The notes under the pieces are model-generated. The model searched no databases, was not told where the DNA came from, and saw nothing but the letters and a program-made list of their open reading frames with translations. Position numbers and translations under genes: made by a program. From Adlercreutzia rubneri (GTDB taxonomy: Bacteria; Actinomycetota; Coriobacteriia; Coriobacteriales; Eggerthellaceae): a stretch of DNA of 64,000 nt. The stretch covers positions 8,369 to 72,368 of the forward strand of contig NZ_WPOO01000015.1 of assembly GCF_009755265.1 (NCBI RefSeq). The letters run 5' to 3'. Below, one piece after another: positions 15,338 through 24,504 of this stretch; the stretch's first letter is position 1, and each line of letters opens with the position of its first letter.

Positions 15338-17134
15338 ATGGAGACCTTCGAGCTGATCCTATTTCTGCTGACGGCGGTCATCGCCTCCAGCATTCTGGAC
15401 AAGTTCCTGCCGCCGCTGTCGCTGCCGCTTGTGCAGATCGCCCTCGGCGCCGCGCTCGCGCTGGCGGTGCCCACGCCGTTGGAATGGGGCATCGATCCGG
15501 AGTTGCTGCTCATCCTGTTCATCGCGCCTCTGCACTTCAACGAGTCGCGCCACGTGGACTCCGGAGCCCTGTGGAAAAACCGCTGGGGCATCGCGTCGCT
15601 TTCCGTGGGGCTTGTTTTCGCCATCGTTGCTGCCTGCGGGGCGACGTTGCACGCGCTTTTGCCCGCCGTGCCCCTGGCGGCTGCCTGCGCGCTCGGCGGC
15701 GCCATGGGATCCACCGATGCCGTGGCCGTCACGGCGCTGACCCACGACCGCCGGTTCGGCCGCCGTCACGAGGCGCTGCTCAAGGGCGAGGCCCTGTTCA
15801 ACGACGTGACGGGCACCGTGGTGTTCCAATGCTGCCTGACGATTCTGGCCACGGGATCGTTCTCGCTTTTGCACGCGGGCGAGGAGTTCGCCCTCGATCT
15901 GTTCGGCGGCTTCTTCGGCGGTCTTGTCATGGGGCTTCTTGCTTGGGGCCTTCTGCAGGTGCTGCGGCGCACGGGACTCGACAACCCCACGCTCCACGTG
16001 ATGCTGGAGCTGCTTTTGCCCTTCGTCATCTATCTGGCGGCGAAATCGCTGCACATCGGCGCGGTCATCGCCGTGGTGGCTTCGGGGCTTATGCTGTCCC
16101 TACTGCCCCAGCGCCACACGGCTGCCACGGCCCGCACCAAGCTGCAGGCCCAAAGCGTGTGGACGACCTTGGAGTTCGTGCTGAACGGGATCATCTTCGT
16201 CGTGCTGGGCATGCAGCTGCCGCGCCTTCTGGAACCGGCGGCCGAGGGGAGCTTGGGCGATCCAGCGACGCTGCTGGGCGTCGTGGTGGCGCTGACTCTC
16301 GTGTTGGAAGGGGTGCGCTTCGCGTGGCTGCTCGCCATGGACGTGAGGGCTGCGGCCGCTCGGGGCGACGGCGTCCGCAGTTGCTTTGCGCCCGAGGCTC
16401 TGCGCGGCACGCTCGCCATGGCACTGGCCGGCGCCAAGGGCGGCATCACGCTTTCCCTCATGCTGACGCTGACGGCGAGTGCGGCGCTTTCTGCCGCGGG
16501 CCGGGCCACGCTCGTCTCCATCGCCTCGGGCATGATCGTGCTGACGTTGGTGTTGGCTGATTTCGCGGTGCCGGCGCTTACGCCCTCGAAGCGTTCGGCG
16601 AAGCGCACCCGCGATCGGGTGGACGCCGAGATCGACCTCGCCCTGGGCGTGATCGCCTCCATCGAGGCCGATGCGCATCTCACTGGAGCGGTGAAGGGCG
16701 CTGTCGCCGACGCTGTCGATGAGCCGGCCACGGTCGTCGTCATGCACCGCTATGCCGAGATGCTGGAAGATCTCGCGCCCGCGGCATCGCCCGCGGCGGC
16801 GGCCCGGGCCCGTGCGGAAGTCGCTCGGGTGCGCGGCCTTTACGATCAGCTGGACGACATCGCCCGCAGAGCGGCGCGGTGGGACGAGAGCGAGGACGAC
16901 ATGGAGGAGGGCCCAGACGATCGCCCGAGCTCACGTTCCTCGGCTGCCCCCAGCCTGTCCGACCAGTTCCATCAGATGCGCGAGACCCATGACGCTGTGG
17001 AGGACGTGCAGGCCCAAGCCCTCGTCCGCGAGCTGCAGCTCATCAAGGCCATGGTCGCCGATGACTCCATCGACGCGGCCCATGCCAAGGACCTGCGCAA
17101 TGACGTCTACATCCAGCAGCTGGTACTCGACTAG
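15338..17134 (+). CDS. CPA1-family cation:proton antiporter (second of two)
   Basis: 598-residue paralogue of the antiporter at 6.7 kb, with about 12 membrane spans to residue about 410 and a 190-residue soluble helical tail. ALGGAMGSTDAVAVTAL and GEALFNDVTGTVVFQ carry the TDAV and ND ion-site residues. The ATG abuts the TAG of trmL with no spacer. A promoter for the next gene begins 14 bases past its stop. Its cation specificity is unknown. Confidence 0.9.
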   Translation: METFELILFLLTAVIASSILDKFLPPLSLPLVQIALGAALALAVPTPLEWGIDPELLLILFIAPLHFNESRHVDSGALWKNRWGIASLSVGLVFAIVAACGATLHALLPAVPLAAACALGGAMGSTDAVAVTALTHDRRFGRRHEALLKGEALFNDVTGTVVFQCCLTILATGSFSLLHAGEEFALDLFGGFFGGLVMGLLAWGLLQVLRRTGLDNPTLHVMLELLLPFVIYLAAKSLHIGAVIAVVASGLMLSLLPQRHTAATARTKLQAQSVWTTLEFVLNGIIFVVLGMQLPRLLEPAAEGSLGDPATLLGVVVALTLVLEGVRFAWLLAMDVRAAAARGDGVRSCFAPEALRGTLAMALAGAKGGITLSLMLTLTASAALSAAGRATLVSIASGMIVLTLVLADFAVPALTPSKRSAKRTRDRVDAEIDLALGVIASIEADAHLTGAVKGAVADAVDEPATVVVMHRYAEMLEDLAPAASPAAAARARAEVARVRGLYDQLDDIARRAARWDESEDDMEEGPDDRPSSRSSAAPSLSDQFHQMRETHDAVEDVQAQALVRELQLIKAMVADDSIDAAHAKDLRNDVYIQQLVLD

Positions 17135-17147
17135 CGCTTTCTCCTAT

Positions 17148-17177
17148 TTGCCCAGATGGGAGCCGAGTCGGTATAAT
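17148..17177 (+). promoter_or_regulatory. Promoter of the LuxR-type regulator
   Basis: TTGCCC at 17148-17153, an 18-base spacer and a perfect TATAAT at 17172-17177, about 30 bases before the start codon. Confidence 0.8.
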
Positions 17178-17207
17178 GGCGCAGATGACGTAGCGCAAGG
17201 AGGGAAT

Positions 17208-18665
17208 GTGGGCATCGGAGAACAGGGGTCGGCGAGGGACCGCGCGACGGACAGTGCGGCGGCTGGTAAGGAGCGCCGGCCGGCCGTGCTGCGCAATTTC
17301 GACATTTCCTACATCGGGGTGTGCGCGCCGCAGATATGGATCTACTGCATCGCCCATCGCAGCGACGGGGCCCTCGGCGAGGTCGCGTTGGGCGTGCCTT
17401 TGTATTTGGCCCTTTCGGCGACGATGGCCGTCGTTATGATGCTGGTGCTGAGGGGGTGCGTGCCGAGTCTCCGGCGCCTCGCGTGGCCCTTGGCCGTTGT
17501 GCAGGGGCTTGCCAGCGTCGCTTTGGTGGTGCCGCTGCTCCCAGCATCACCCTCAGCTTCGATCTTTTATGCGGTCGCCGCCGCGCTCGCGGGCGCGGGC
17601 GTCGCGTGGCTCTATCTGCAATGGGCGCCGTTCTTCGCCAGCTCGGGAGCCAAAGATGTCATCGCCTGCGTGTTCATCGCCATGGCGGTAGGTTCCGCGT
17701 TGAAGGTGCCCCTCGATATGCTGCCGGCTCCCGCTGCGGCCATCGTGCTGGCGCTGCTTCCGGCCGTCTCGGTGGCCCTCGCGCGCCGCGCCGATGCCCG
17801 CCCCGTGCCCGCAGGGCGCGCGCCGCGCATGTTCCACGAGGTGAATCCCACGGCGATTCCCTGGAAGATTCTCTTCGGCGTGGCCGTCTACAGCTTTGCC
17901 ATTGGGGCCGTGAAGGGTGTCCCCGTGCAATCCGACCCCGTGCCCTTCGTGGCGCTCACCGTTGTGCACCACGGCGTCGAGATCGTTCTTGCCGCAGCCA
18001 TGCTGTGGTGGGTGCTCGTGCGCGGGCGGCTCATTAACTTCTCGGGGCTGTGGCGCGCCGTGCTGCTGTTCACGGCGGCGGCGCTGTTCTTTCTGCCCGT
18101 GGCCGGCCCCGCGGCCGTGCCCTGGTTGCTTCTCGGCGCCGGTATCGCCCAAACCCTCGTGGTCATGCTGCTGTGGGCAATGCTCGCCGATGTGGCCCAC
18201 CATTCCACGGCCTCGCCCCTCGTGATCTTCGCCTCGGGATGGCTCGCCTACTCGCTACCCTTGGCCCTGGGCGAGACGGCGGGCGCGCTCCTCGGGCAGT
18301 TGGAATCTCCTGCGATTGCCGTGACGGTGCTGGCCTATGTCGTCACGGTGACGGTGGTGCTGGCCTTGAACGACAGCGCCTTCGCGCAGCGGCGCATCTT
18401 CGCCGATCTGGACGTCGCCGCTCCGGTGCCTGCGGTCTTCGAAAGTTTGGATGCGGGCTGCGAGCGCCTCGGCGCCGAGTGCGGCCTCACGGTGCGCGAG
18501 GTGGAGGTGCTCCAGATGCTCGTGAAGGGCCGTTCCAAATCTTATATCGCCGAGACGCTGTTCATTTCCGAGAACACCGTGCGATCCCATTCGAAGCACA
18601 TCTACCATAAGCTTGGCGTTCACTCCAAGCAAGAGGTGCTCGACTTGCTCGGTCTTGGCGACTGA
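17208..18665 (+). CDS. Membrane-embedded LuxR-family transcriptional regulator
   Basis: 485-residue one-component regulator. The first about 400 residues hold ten to twelve hydrophobic segments, an MFS-like or solute-sensing membrane half. The last about 65 residues form a LuxR-type helix-turn-helix: GLTVREVEVLQMLVKGRSKS followed by YIAETLFISENTVRSHSKHI. Proteins of this layout are numerous in Eggerthellaceae and usually sit beside the reductase or transporter they control. Here the neighbour is the flavin reductase 254 bases downstream. The start is the GTG at 17208 after AAGGAGGG; an overlapping ATG is in another frame. The effector is unknown. Confidence 0.88.
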   Translation: MGIGEQGSARDRATDSAAAGKERRPAVLRNFDISYIGVCAPQIWIYCIAHRSDGALGEVALGVPLYLALSATMAVVMMLVLRGCVPSLRRLAWPLAVVQGLASVALVVPLLPASPSASIFYAVAAALAGAGVAWLYLQWAPFFASSGAKDVIACVFIAMAVGSALKVPLDMLPAPAAAIVLALLPAVSVALARRADARPVPAGRAPRMFHEVNPTAIPWKILFGVAVYSFAIGAVKGVPVQSDPVPFVALTVVHHGVEIVLAAAMLWWVLVRGRLINFSGLWRAVLLFTAAALFFLPVAGPAAVPWLLLGAGIAQTLVVMLLWAMLADVAHHSTASPLVIFASGWLAYSLPLALGETAGALLGQLESPAIAVTVLAYVVTVTVVLALNDSAFAQRRIFADLDVAAPVPAVFESLDAGCERLGAECGLTVREVEVLQMLVKGRSKSYIAETLFISENTVRSHSKHIYHKLGVHSKQEVLDLLGLGD

Positions 18666-18689
18666 GATGCCGCCCCGCATCGTCCCCCC

Positions 18690-18712
18690 CGGCCGCCACG
18701 GTGCGGCCTTTT
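18690..18712 (+). terminator. Rho-independent terminator after the LuxR-type gene
   Basis: GGCCGC and GCGGCC pair around CACGGT and are followed by TTTT. Confidence 0.75.
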
Positions 18713-18919
18713 CCTTCGACAACGCTTTCGGGTTTTGCCCGTATTCTCAATGAACTGGGGAAACGTCCGTATCACCCCCTTCGTGTCATAGGGGTTCTCC
18801 GCGAAAACACACCGTTCGTGTACTAGTCCGCCCGCCGGGCCGGGCCCTAGGATGGCCTCATCGGCGGCGAGCAGACGGCTCAACCGCCCAAGGACATAGG
18901 GAGACCCGAGGAGGACACC

Positions 18920-20827
18920 ATGAGCACTATGATTCAGAACCCCAACGAGATCGAGGCCTTCACGCGTCGTCAGCGCGCCCTCGCCCGTATCCATCGCAAC
19001 ATCACGGAGAAGTTCCAGCTGAACCGCCGCCAGTTCATCAGCGGCAGCCTCGCCACCATGGCGCTCGCCGCGCTCGGTCTTTCCGGTTGCGCGCCGAAGA
19101 CCCCGGCGGCCTCCACGGGCGATGCCGCGCCGGCCTTCACTCCCGGCACCTACGAGGCGACCGCTCAGGGCCGCAACGGCGAGATCAAAGTGTCGGTGAC
19201 CTTCGAGGCCGACCGCGTCGCCTCCATCGAGGCCGACCACATGGAGAGCCGCAACATCGGCGATGCCGCCGTGCGCCTTCTGACCGACAACTACCTGGAG
19301 ACCCAGAAGCTCTCCGTCGATACCGTGACCGGCGCCACCCTCACCTCCATGGCCTTCGCCACGGCCGTGGCCGAGTGCGCCGAGGCCGCGGGCGCCGACA
19401 TGCGCGCCATCATGAAGGGCGACGCCTCCGTGAACGCTGCCGAGCCCATAAGCGATGAGGCCGACGTGGTCGTCATCGGCTCCGGCGGCGCGGCGCTGGC
19501 CGCCGCCGTGACGGCCGCCGAGGCGGGCAAGTCCGTCGTCATGCTTGAGAAGATGGACATCTACGGTGGCAACACCAACGCCGGCGAGGGCACGCTGAAC
19601 GCGCCGGATCCGGAGCGCCAGGAGCCCATGGGCATCGAGGACTCGCCGGACTTCTACTACACCCAGACCTTCGAGGGCGGCGACTCGGCGGGCGACCCGG
19701 CCCTCGTGCGCATCCTCGCCGACAACGCGCTGGACGCCGTGCACTGGATGGAAGACCACGGCCTTGTCTACGAGAAGGAGGTCTTCACGGCCATCGGCGG
19801 CCTGTGGCAGCGCGGGCACGCGGTCGAGGTCGAGCGCAAGGGCGAGCAGGGCGGCAGCTACTACGTCTCCTGCCTGATGGACGCCGCCCAGGCCACGGGC
19901 AACTTCACCCTGTACACCGATGCGAAGATCGAAGAGCTCATCGTGGAAGGCGGCGCGGTCGTAGGCGTGCGCGGCACCCGTCCGTCCTCCGGCGAGGCCG
20001 TGGAAGTGCGCGGAAAGTCCGTGGTGCTCGCCACGGGCGGCTATTCCCGCAACGCGGAGCTCGCCATGCAGTACGACAAGCGCGTGACCGAATCGATGCC
20101 CTCCTCTAACGTGTGCTCCTCCACCGGCGACGGCCTGGCTTTGGCCGAGGCCGCCGGCGCGGGGCTGCGCAACATGGAACTCGTGCAGATTCACCCCTTG
20201 GGCGACCCGCAGAACGGCGGCGTGGCCACCTTCGTGGGCAACTGGCTGGGTGTGGAGGACTACGTGATGGTCAACGACGATGCCGTCCGCTTCGTCCGCG
20301 AGGACGAGCGCCGCGACACCATCGCCGATGCCATCCTGGAGCAGCCGAACGACGAGATGTGGCTTCTGGTGGATTCCACGAACATCAAGGACGACCGCTT
20401 GGAGGAGATCGCCGACCTGGTGGCGAAGGGCCACAGCTTCAAGGCCGACACCATCGAGGACTTGGCGACCCAGATCGGCGTGGATCCCTCGACGCTCGCC
20501 GAGACCATCGAGGGCTACAACGCCTGCGTGGCCGCCGGCAAGGACACGCAGATCGCGCCCGGCAAGGAACTTTTGGGCGACGCGGTGTCCGATCCCTCCT
20601 TCTACGCCTCCAAGCGCATCCCGACCATCCACTACACCATGGGCGGCGTGTGCATTAGTCCCGAGGCGCAGGTGCTCACCGCTGCGGGCGAGGCCATTCC
20701 CGGCCTGTTCGCCGCTGGCGAGGTGACCGGCGGCGTGCAGGGGGCCAACCGCCTGGGCGGCAACTCCTACACCGATCTGATCGTGTTCGGCCGCATCGCC
20801 GGCGCCTCGGCCGCCGCTGCCGCCTAA
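18920..20827 (+). CDS. Tat-exported flavin-dependent reductase (fumarate/urocanate reductase-like)
   Basis: 635-residue respiratory-type reductase. An N-terminal LNRRQFISG twin-arginine segment and LGLSGC lipobox (about 35-60) predict export by Tat and lipid anchoring. Residues about 70-155 form an FMN-binding domain with VTGATLTS, the motif in which ApbE attaches FMN to Thr. Residues about 170-635 form the FAD domain, from VVIGSGGAALAAAVTAAEAG to the terminal FGRIAG. Relative to soluble fumarate reductases it keeps the His of QIHP, the proton-donor Arg of the RFVREDERRD segment and the C-terminal Arg of FGRIAG, but the second substrate His (normally GGVHGANRLGG) is Gln (GGVQGANRLGG). It probably reduces an unsaturated compound other than fumarate. 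No cytochrome partner is adjacent. Confidence 0.9.
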   Translation: MSTMIQNPNEIEAFTRRQRALARIHRNITEKFQLNRRQFISGSLATMALAALGLSGCAPKTPAASTGDAAPAFTPGTYEATAQGRNGEIKVSVTFEADRVASIEADHMESRNIGDAAVRLLTDNYLETQKLSVDTVTGATLTSMAFATAVAECAEAAGADMRAIMKGDASVNAAEPISDEADVVVIGSGGAALAAAVTAAEAGKSVVMLEKMDIYGGNTNAGEGTLNAPDPERQEPMGIEDSPDFYYTQTFEGGDSAGDPALVRILADNALDAVHWMEDHGLVYEKEVFTAIGGLWQRGHAVEVERKGEQGGSYYVSCLMDAAQATGNFTLYTDAKIEELIVEGGAVVGVRGTRPSSGEAVEVRGKSVVLATGGYSRNAELAMQYDKRVTESMPSSNVCSSTGDGLALAEAAGAGLRNMELVQIHPLGDPQNGGVATFVGNWLGVEDYVMVNDDAVRFVREDERRDTIADAILEQPNDEMWLLVDSTNIKDDRLEEIADLVAKGHSFKADTIEDLATQIGVDPSTLAETIEGYNACVAAGKDTQIAPGKELLGDAVSDPSFYASKRIPTIHYTMGGVCISPEAQVLTAAGEAIPGLFAAGEVTGGVQGANRLGGNSYTDLIVFGRIAGASAAAAA

Positions 20828-20852
20828 GATCCCTGCGCCCCTCCTCTTTTGA

Positions 20853-20886
20853 GCCCCGCGACGTCCCCCTCCCTCCGTCGCGGGGC
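20853..20886 (+). terminator. Terminator-like hairpin after the flavin reductase
   Basis: A perfect 11-bp stem, GCCCCGCGACG with CGTCGCGGGGC, around a pyrimidine-rich loop. No T-tract follows, so it may be a 3'-end stabiliser rather than a classical terminator. Confidence 0.5.
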
Positions 20887-20968
20887 CCGCTGTCGTTCAT
20901 CGGCGGTTTCTGTGGGTTTGGAAAGCGGCGCGATGATGAGGGCGCGCGGTGCGCTACACTTATGCGCT

Positions 20969-21649
20969 ATGGTTAACATTCCCTACATCATCTGCTCGGT
21001 GCTGAGCTTCATCCCGGCCCTCGTGCTGCATGAGGTGGCCCACGGCTTTGCGGCCTACAAGCTGGGCGATCCCACGGCTAAGCGCTCCGGACGCCTTTCG
21101 CTGAACCCGCTCAAGCACATCGACCCCTTCGGCACGGTCATTCTGCCGCTTCTGCTCATGGTCATGGGCTGGCCGGTGTTCGGCTACGCGAAGCCGGTGC
21201 CCTACAATCCGCGCTACTTCAAGGACCCGCGCCGCGACGACGTCATCGTGGGCTTGGCCGGCCCGTCCGCCAACCTCGCCATGGCCGCGCTCGCCGCAGC
21301 GGTGGCCTGGGGCTGCTCGGGGCTCGTCGCCAACCCCGCCTTCGCCAACAACGAGCTGTTCGCCTACTTCTACGTGATGTTCTTGCCCACGTTCGCTCTC
21401 ATCAACCTGTACCTTATGTTCTTCAACCTGCTGCCTATTCCGCCGCTGGACGGCTCCTCCATCTTCGCCATCCTGCTGCCGCCGAAGTACCTGCCGAAGT
21501 ACTACCAGATCCAGCAGTACGCCTTCCCCGTGTTCATGATCGCCATCGTGGTGCTGCCCTACGTGTTCAACTTCAACCCGTTCTCGTGGTATCTGGGGGT
21601 CACGGCCGGCAATCTGTTCGATTTCATGTTCCCGCCGTTTTTCTCCTAA
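20969..21649 (+). CDS. Site-2 protease family (M50) membrane metalloprotease
   Basis: 227-residue zinc protease with four to six membrane spans. HEVAHG (about 20-25) is the HExxH zinc motif; the SLNPLKHIDPFGT segment and PIPPLDGSS (the third zinc ligand, DG) match the short rhomboid-like S2P subgroup often found next to scpA. I start at the ATG at 20969 (MVNIPYI); an upstream extension is unlike the family. There is no obvious ribosome site, and a TACACT box lies only eight bases before the ATG, so the message may be leaderless. It precedes scpA by 15 bases. The substrate is unknown. Confidence 0.88.
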   Translation: MVNIPYIICSVLSFIPALVLHEVAHGFAAYKLGDPTAKRSGRLSLNPLKHIDPFGTVILPLLLMVMGWPVFGYAKPVPYNPRYFKDPRRDDVIVGLAGPSANLAMAALAAAVAWGCSGLVANPAFANNELFAYFYVMFLPTFALINLYLMFFNLLPIPPLDGSSIFAILLPPKYLPKYYQIQQYAFPVFMIAIVVLPYVFNFNPFSWYLGVTAGNLFDFMFPPFFS

Positions 21650-21664
21650 GAGACGGCGCCGCCC

Positions 21665-22456
21665 ATGTCCTACAAAGTCCGCATCGACAGCTTCGAGGGC
21701 CCCTTCGACCTGCTGCTTTACCTCGTGAGCCGCCAGAAGGTGGATATCGGCGCTATCTCCATCACCGAGATCGCCGACCAGTACCTCGCCGAGGTGTCGC
21801 GCATGGAGACCCTCGATCTGGACGTGGCGAGCGACTTTTTGCTGGTGGCCTCTACGCTGCTCGAGATCAAGGCCCAAAGCCTCATCCCGCGCGAGCGCGA
21901 CGAGCTTGACGACGACTTGGCGGAGCTCGCGCCTTCCGAGGCCCGCGATATGCTGGTCGAGCGCCTCATGGAATACAAGAAGTTCAAGAACGCCGCCGCG
22001 GTGCTCCACAACCGCTTCATAGCCGAGGGTCGCATGCACACGCGCCCCTTCGGCCCCGATGCCGACTTCCTCGGCCTCATGCCCGACTTCCTGGAAGGGG
22101 TGTCGCTGGACGCGCTGGCCTACCAGGCGGCCGCGGCCCTGGCCCGCCGCGAGGTGTTCCTGCTGGAAAGCGAGCACATTGCCGCCAAGCCCATTCCCGT
22201 GGAGGTGCACGTGCGCGCCATTCATCAGCGCATTCGCACGGCCAAGCACCTGCGTTTCTCGCAGCTTGTGGGCCCGGGCACCCCCAAGGATGTGGCGGTA
22301 GTGACGTTTCTGGCCATCCTCGAGCTGTACAAGCGCGTCATGGTGAGGCTCGAGCAGGACGAGCTGTTCGGCGATATCGCGATCGACTACATCGAGGGTT
22401 CGGGCGATTTGCGTTTGGAAGGCGACGACGCCCTCACGTCGGTGGGGGAGGAGTAG
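21665..22456 (+). CDS. scpA: Segregation and condensation protein A
   Basis: Kleisin subunit that bridges the SMC heads with ScpB in chromosome condensation. 263 residues. The N-terminal FEGPFDLLLYLVSRQKVDIG signature is clear, as is the DFLLVASTLLEIKAQSLIP helix; the C-terminal winged helix follows. It lies in the order M50 protease-scpA-scpB-rluB, as in many Gram-positive bacteria, six bases before scpB. The smc gene is at the other end of the window. Confidence 0.95.
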   Translation: MSYKVRIDSFEGPFDLLLYLVSRQKVDIGAISITEIADQYLAEVSRMETLDLDVASDFLLVASTLLEIKAQSLIPRERDELDDDLAELAPSEARDMLVERLMEYKKFKNAAAVLHNRFIAEGRMHTRPFGPDADFLGLMPDFLEGVSLDALAYQAAAALARREVFLLESEHIAAKPIPVEVHVRAIHQRIRTAKHLRFSQLVGPGTPKDVAVVTFLAILELYKRVMVRLEQDELFGDIAIDYIEGSGDLRLEGDDALTSVGEE

Positions 22457-22462
22457 AGGCAC

Positions 22463-23443
22463 ATGTTTCAAGGATTGCAGGAAGACCAGCTGGCGGGCGC
22501 CCTGGAGGCGATGCTCTTCGTGACCGACGAGCCCGTGGGTACCATCGCGCTTGCCGAGATGCTCGAGTGCGAGGTGGGCGCAGTGGAGGCGGCGCTCGTG
22601 CGGCTACGGGACGATCTGGAGGCCCGCGGCTCCGGCATCCAGCTGCGCGAAGTGGCCGGCGGCTGGCGTTTGTTCACGCATCCGGCCTACCACGAGCTCA
22701 TCGAGAAGTACGTGCTGTCCTGGGACACGCGCAAGCTTTCCGCGGCGGCCATGGAGACGCTGGCCATCGTGGCCTATACCCAGCCGGTGACCCGTGCCGG
22801 GGTGGCCTCGGTACGCGGCGTGAACTCCGATAGTTCCATCAACTCGCTGGTGGAGAAGGGGCTCGTGCGCGAGGTGGGTACAGAAGACGCGCCGGGCAAC
22901 CCGGTGCTCTACGGCACGACTCGGGGCTTTCTGGAGAAGTTTGGTCTGCGCAGCCCTGCCGACCTGCCCGATTTGGCCGATTTCGCGCCCGATGCGGAGA
23001 CGCGTCGGCTCATCACGGAGCGGTTGTCGGCCACGCGCAAGGACGCGGTTGTCTCCGACGAGCAGGCCCGCACCATGGCCCGCGCGCTCATGGGGGAGGA
23101 CTTCGAGGCCGACGACGGCGAGGCCATGCTAACTGACGAGGAGCTGGCCCAGGGCACGGATGCGGCGGCCGAGGTGCTCGCGGACGCCCTGGAGGAGGAG
23201 CGCGGTGAGGAAGCGGCAGCGATAGCAGCTGGTCGAGCGAAGATCGAGGACGACGAGGCTGCCGAGGCTGCTGGGGGTGGAGAGGATGCCGGAGCTGCCC
23301 GTATCGCCGTGCCCGGCGCTGCCGCCGACGCGCTCGGCACCGCAGACGCCGACGCCATGTTCGCTCGCGCCATCGCATCCACGCTAGGCGTCGTCGACAA
23401 GATCGACTTCGACTCCCTCGTCTTCGAGACCGACGACGAGTAG
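22463..23443 (+). CDS. scpB: Segregation and condensation protein B
   Basis: Winged-helix dimer that binds ScpA and completes the SMC condensin. The conserved core (about 1-190) includes AMLFVTDEPV and METLAIVAYTQPVTRAGV plus SVRGVNSDSSINSLVEKGLV. At 326 residues it is far longer than usual (about 190-200): the last 130 residues are an Ala/Glu/Asp-rich acidic tail, low in complexity. The tail is in frame and ends just before rluB. Confidence 0.94.
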   Translation: MFQGLQEDQLAGALEAMLFVTDEPVGTIALAEMLECEVGAVEAALVRLRDDLEARGSGIQLREVAGGWRLFTHPAYHELIEKYVLSWDTRKLSAAAMETLAIVAYTQPVTRAGVASVRGVNSDSSINSLVEKGLVREVGTEDAPGNPVLYGTTRGFLEKFGLRSPADLPDLADFAPDAETRRLITERLSATRKDAVVSDEQARTMARALMGEDFEADDGEAMLTDEELAQGTDAAAEVLADALEEERGEEAAAIAAGRAKIEDDEAAEAAGGGEDAGAARIAVPGAAADALGTADADAMFARAIASTLGVVDKIDFDSLVFETDDE

Positions 23444-23453
23444 GTCCCCTGCC

Positions 23454-24281
23454 ATGGCCGAAATGAGGTTGCAGAAGTTTCTGGCCCGGGCCGGGGTGGC
23501 CTCGCGGCGCCATGCCGAGGAACTGATCGTGGCTGGTCGCGTGACCGTGAACGGCGCGCGGGTGACCGAGATGGGCGTGAAGGTTGATCCTGCTGCGGAC
23601 ATGGTGGCCGTGGACGGCGCGCCCGTCGCGCTGCCCGAGGAGAACGCCACGTTCCTGCTGCACAAGCCCGCCGGCTATGTGACCACCATGAGCGATCCCC
23701 AGGGACGTCCCACCGTGGCTGCGCTCATGGCCGACGAGCTGCTTGCCCATCCGGGGCTTTTCCCCGTGGGGCGGCTGGACACCGACACCACGGGGCTTCT
23801 GCTGTTCACCGACGACGGACAGCTGGGCCATGGCCTTCTGCACCCGCGACGCCATGTGGAGAAGACGTATCTGGCCCTGGTGGAAGGGGTGCCCGACGCG
23901 GGCGACGTGCGGCGCTTGCGCGAAGGGGTTCTGCTGGATGACGGCCCCACGCTGCCGGCGGCCGTGCGCGTGCTCGAGGGCGCCGACGCCTGCCGGGCCG
24001 CGCAGCTTATCGGCGAGGGGGCCGGAGCCAGCGGGTACCGCCAGCGCCACGGGGGCAAGCGCGGCCGCGACGCGCTGGCCGCCAGGGGATCTTACGTGGA
24101 AGTGCGCCTGCGCGAGGGCCGCAACCGCCAAGTGCGTCGCATGCTGGAAGCCGTGGGGCATCCGGTGATCGCCCTGCACCGCGAGGCCTTCGGCCCGCTC
24201 GTCCTGGGGGATCTGCCCCGGGGCGCCTCGCGTCCGCTCGCGGAAGAGGAAGTGGCGCGCCTCAAGGAACTCGCGTCCTAG
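23454..24281 (+). CDS. rluB: 23S rRNA pseudouridine synthase, RsuA/RluB family
   Basis: 275-residue enzyme predicted to isomerise a uridine in the large-subunit rRNA. The N-terminal S4 domain (MRLQKFLARAGVASRRHAEE) precedes the catalytic domain with PVGRLDTDTTGLLLFTDDG, whose Asp is the nucleophile, and the REGRNRQVRRML motif near the end. The family contains RluB, RluE, RluF and RsuA members; RluB is favoured by the scpB neighbourhood. It is the last gene of the scp operon. Confidence 0.9.
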   Translation: MAEMRLQKFLARAGVASRRHAEELIVAGRVTVNGARVTEMGVKVDPAADMVAVDGAPVALPEENATFLLHKPAGYVTTMSDPQGRPTVAALMADELLAHPGLFPVGRLDTDTTGLLLFTDDGQLGHGLLHPRRHVEKTYLALVEGVPDAGDVRRLREGVLLDDGPTLPAAVRVLEGADACRAAQLIGEGAGASGYRQRHGGKRGRDALAARGSYVEVRLREGRNRQVRRMLEAVGHPVIALHREAFGPLVLGDLPRGASRPLAEEEVARLKELAS

Positions 24282-24363
24282 CCCGGATGCCGGCGAGGGC
24301 TTGGTTTGGCCCATGTTCCGGCGTCTGCGAGTATCTGAGCCGATCCGCGTCCCGGCGCGATCC

Positions 24364-24406
24364 GCGACGCGCGCCAACGTCGACCTCTTGTCGGGGCGCG
24401 GGTCGC
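24364..24406 (+). terminator. Hairpin in the rluB-panB gap, possible terminator
   Basis: GCGACGCGCGCC and GGCGCGGGTCGC pair with one mismatch; a smaller GTCG-type stem sits in the loop, and CTTTCTTATAG follows 11 bases later. It may end the scp-rluB unit. Confidence 0.4.
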
Positions 24407-24498
24407 AGCCGGCTTTCTTATAGATCGCAAGAATGGCAGTATCGGCAAATCTGATCGAAATCACCAACATTTTGGGATGCCGCGTCGGCGTCAGCGCT

Positions 24499-24504
24499 TA
24501 TAAT
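24499..24504 (+). promoter_or_regulatory. -10 box of the pan operon
   Basis: A perfect TATAAT lies 68 bases before panB. The best -35 candidates are TTGGGA at 24472-24477 (21-base spacing, too long) or weak hexamers at 17-18 bases, so only the -10 box is reported. Confidence 0.5.

Noticed and set aside
18834..18919. G+C-rich stretch before the flavin reductase as a structured element copy
   Set aside because: Contains small palindromes but none of the core blocks of the element family.
18620..20632. Long antisense frame opposite the flavin reductase
   Set aside because: Same reason: mirror of strong third-position G/C bias.
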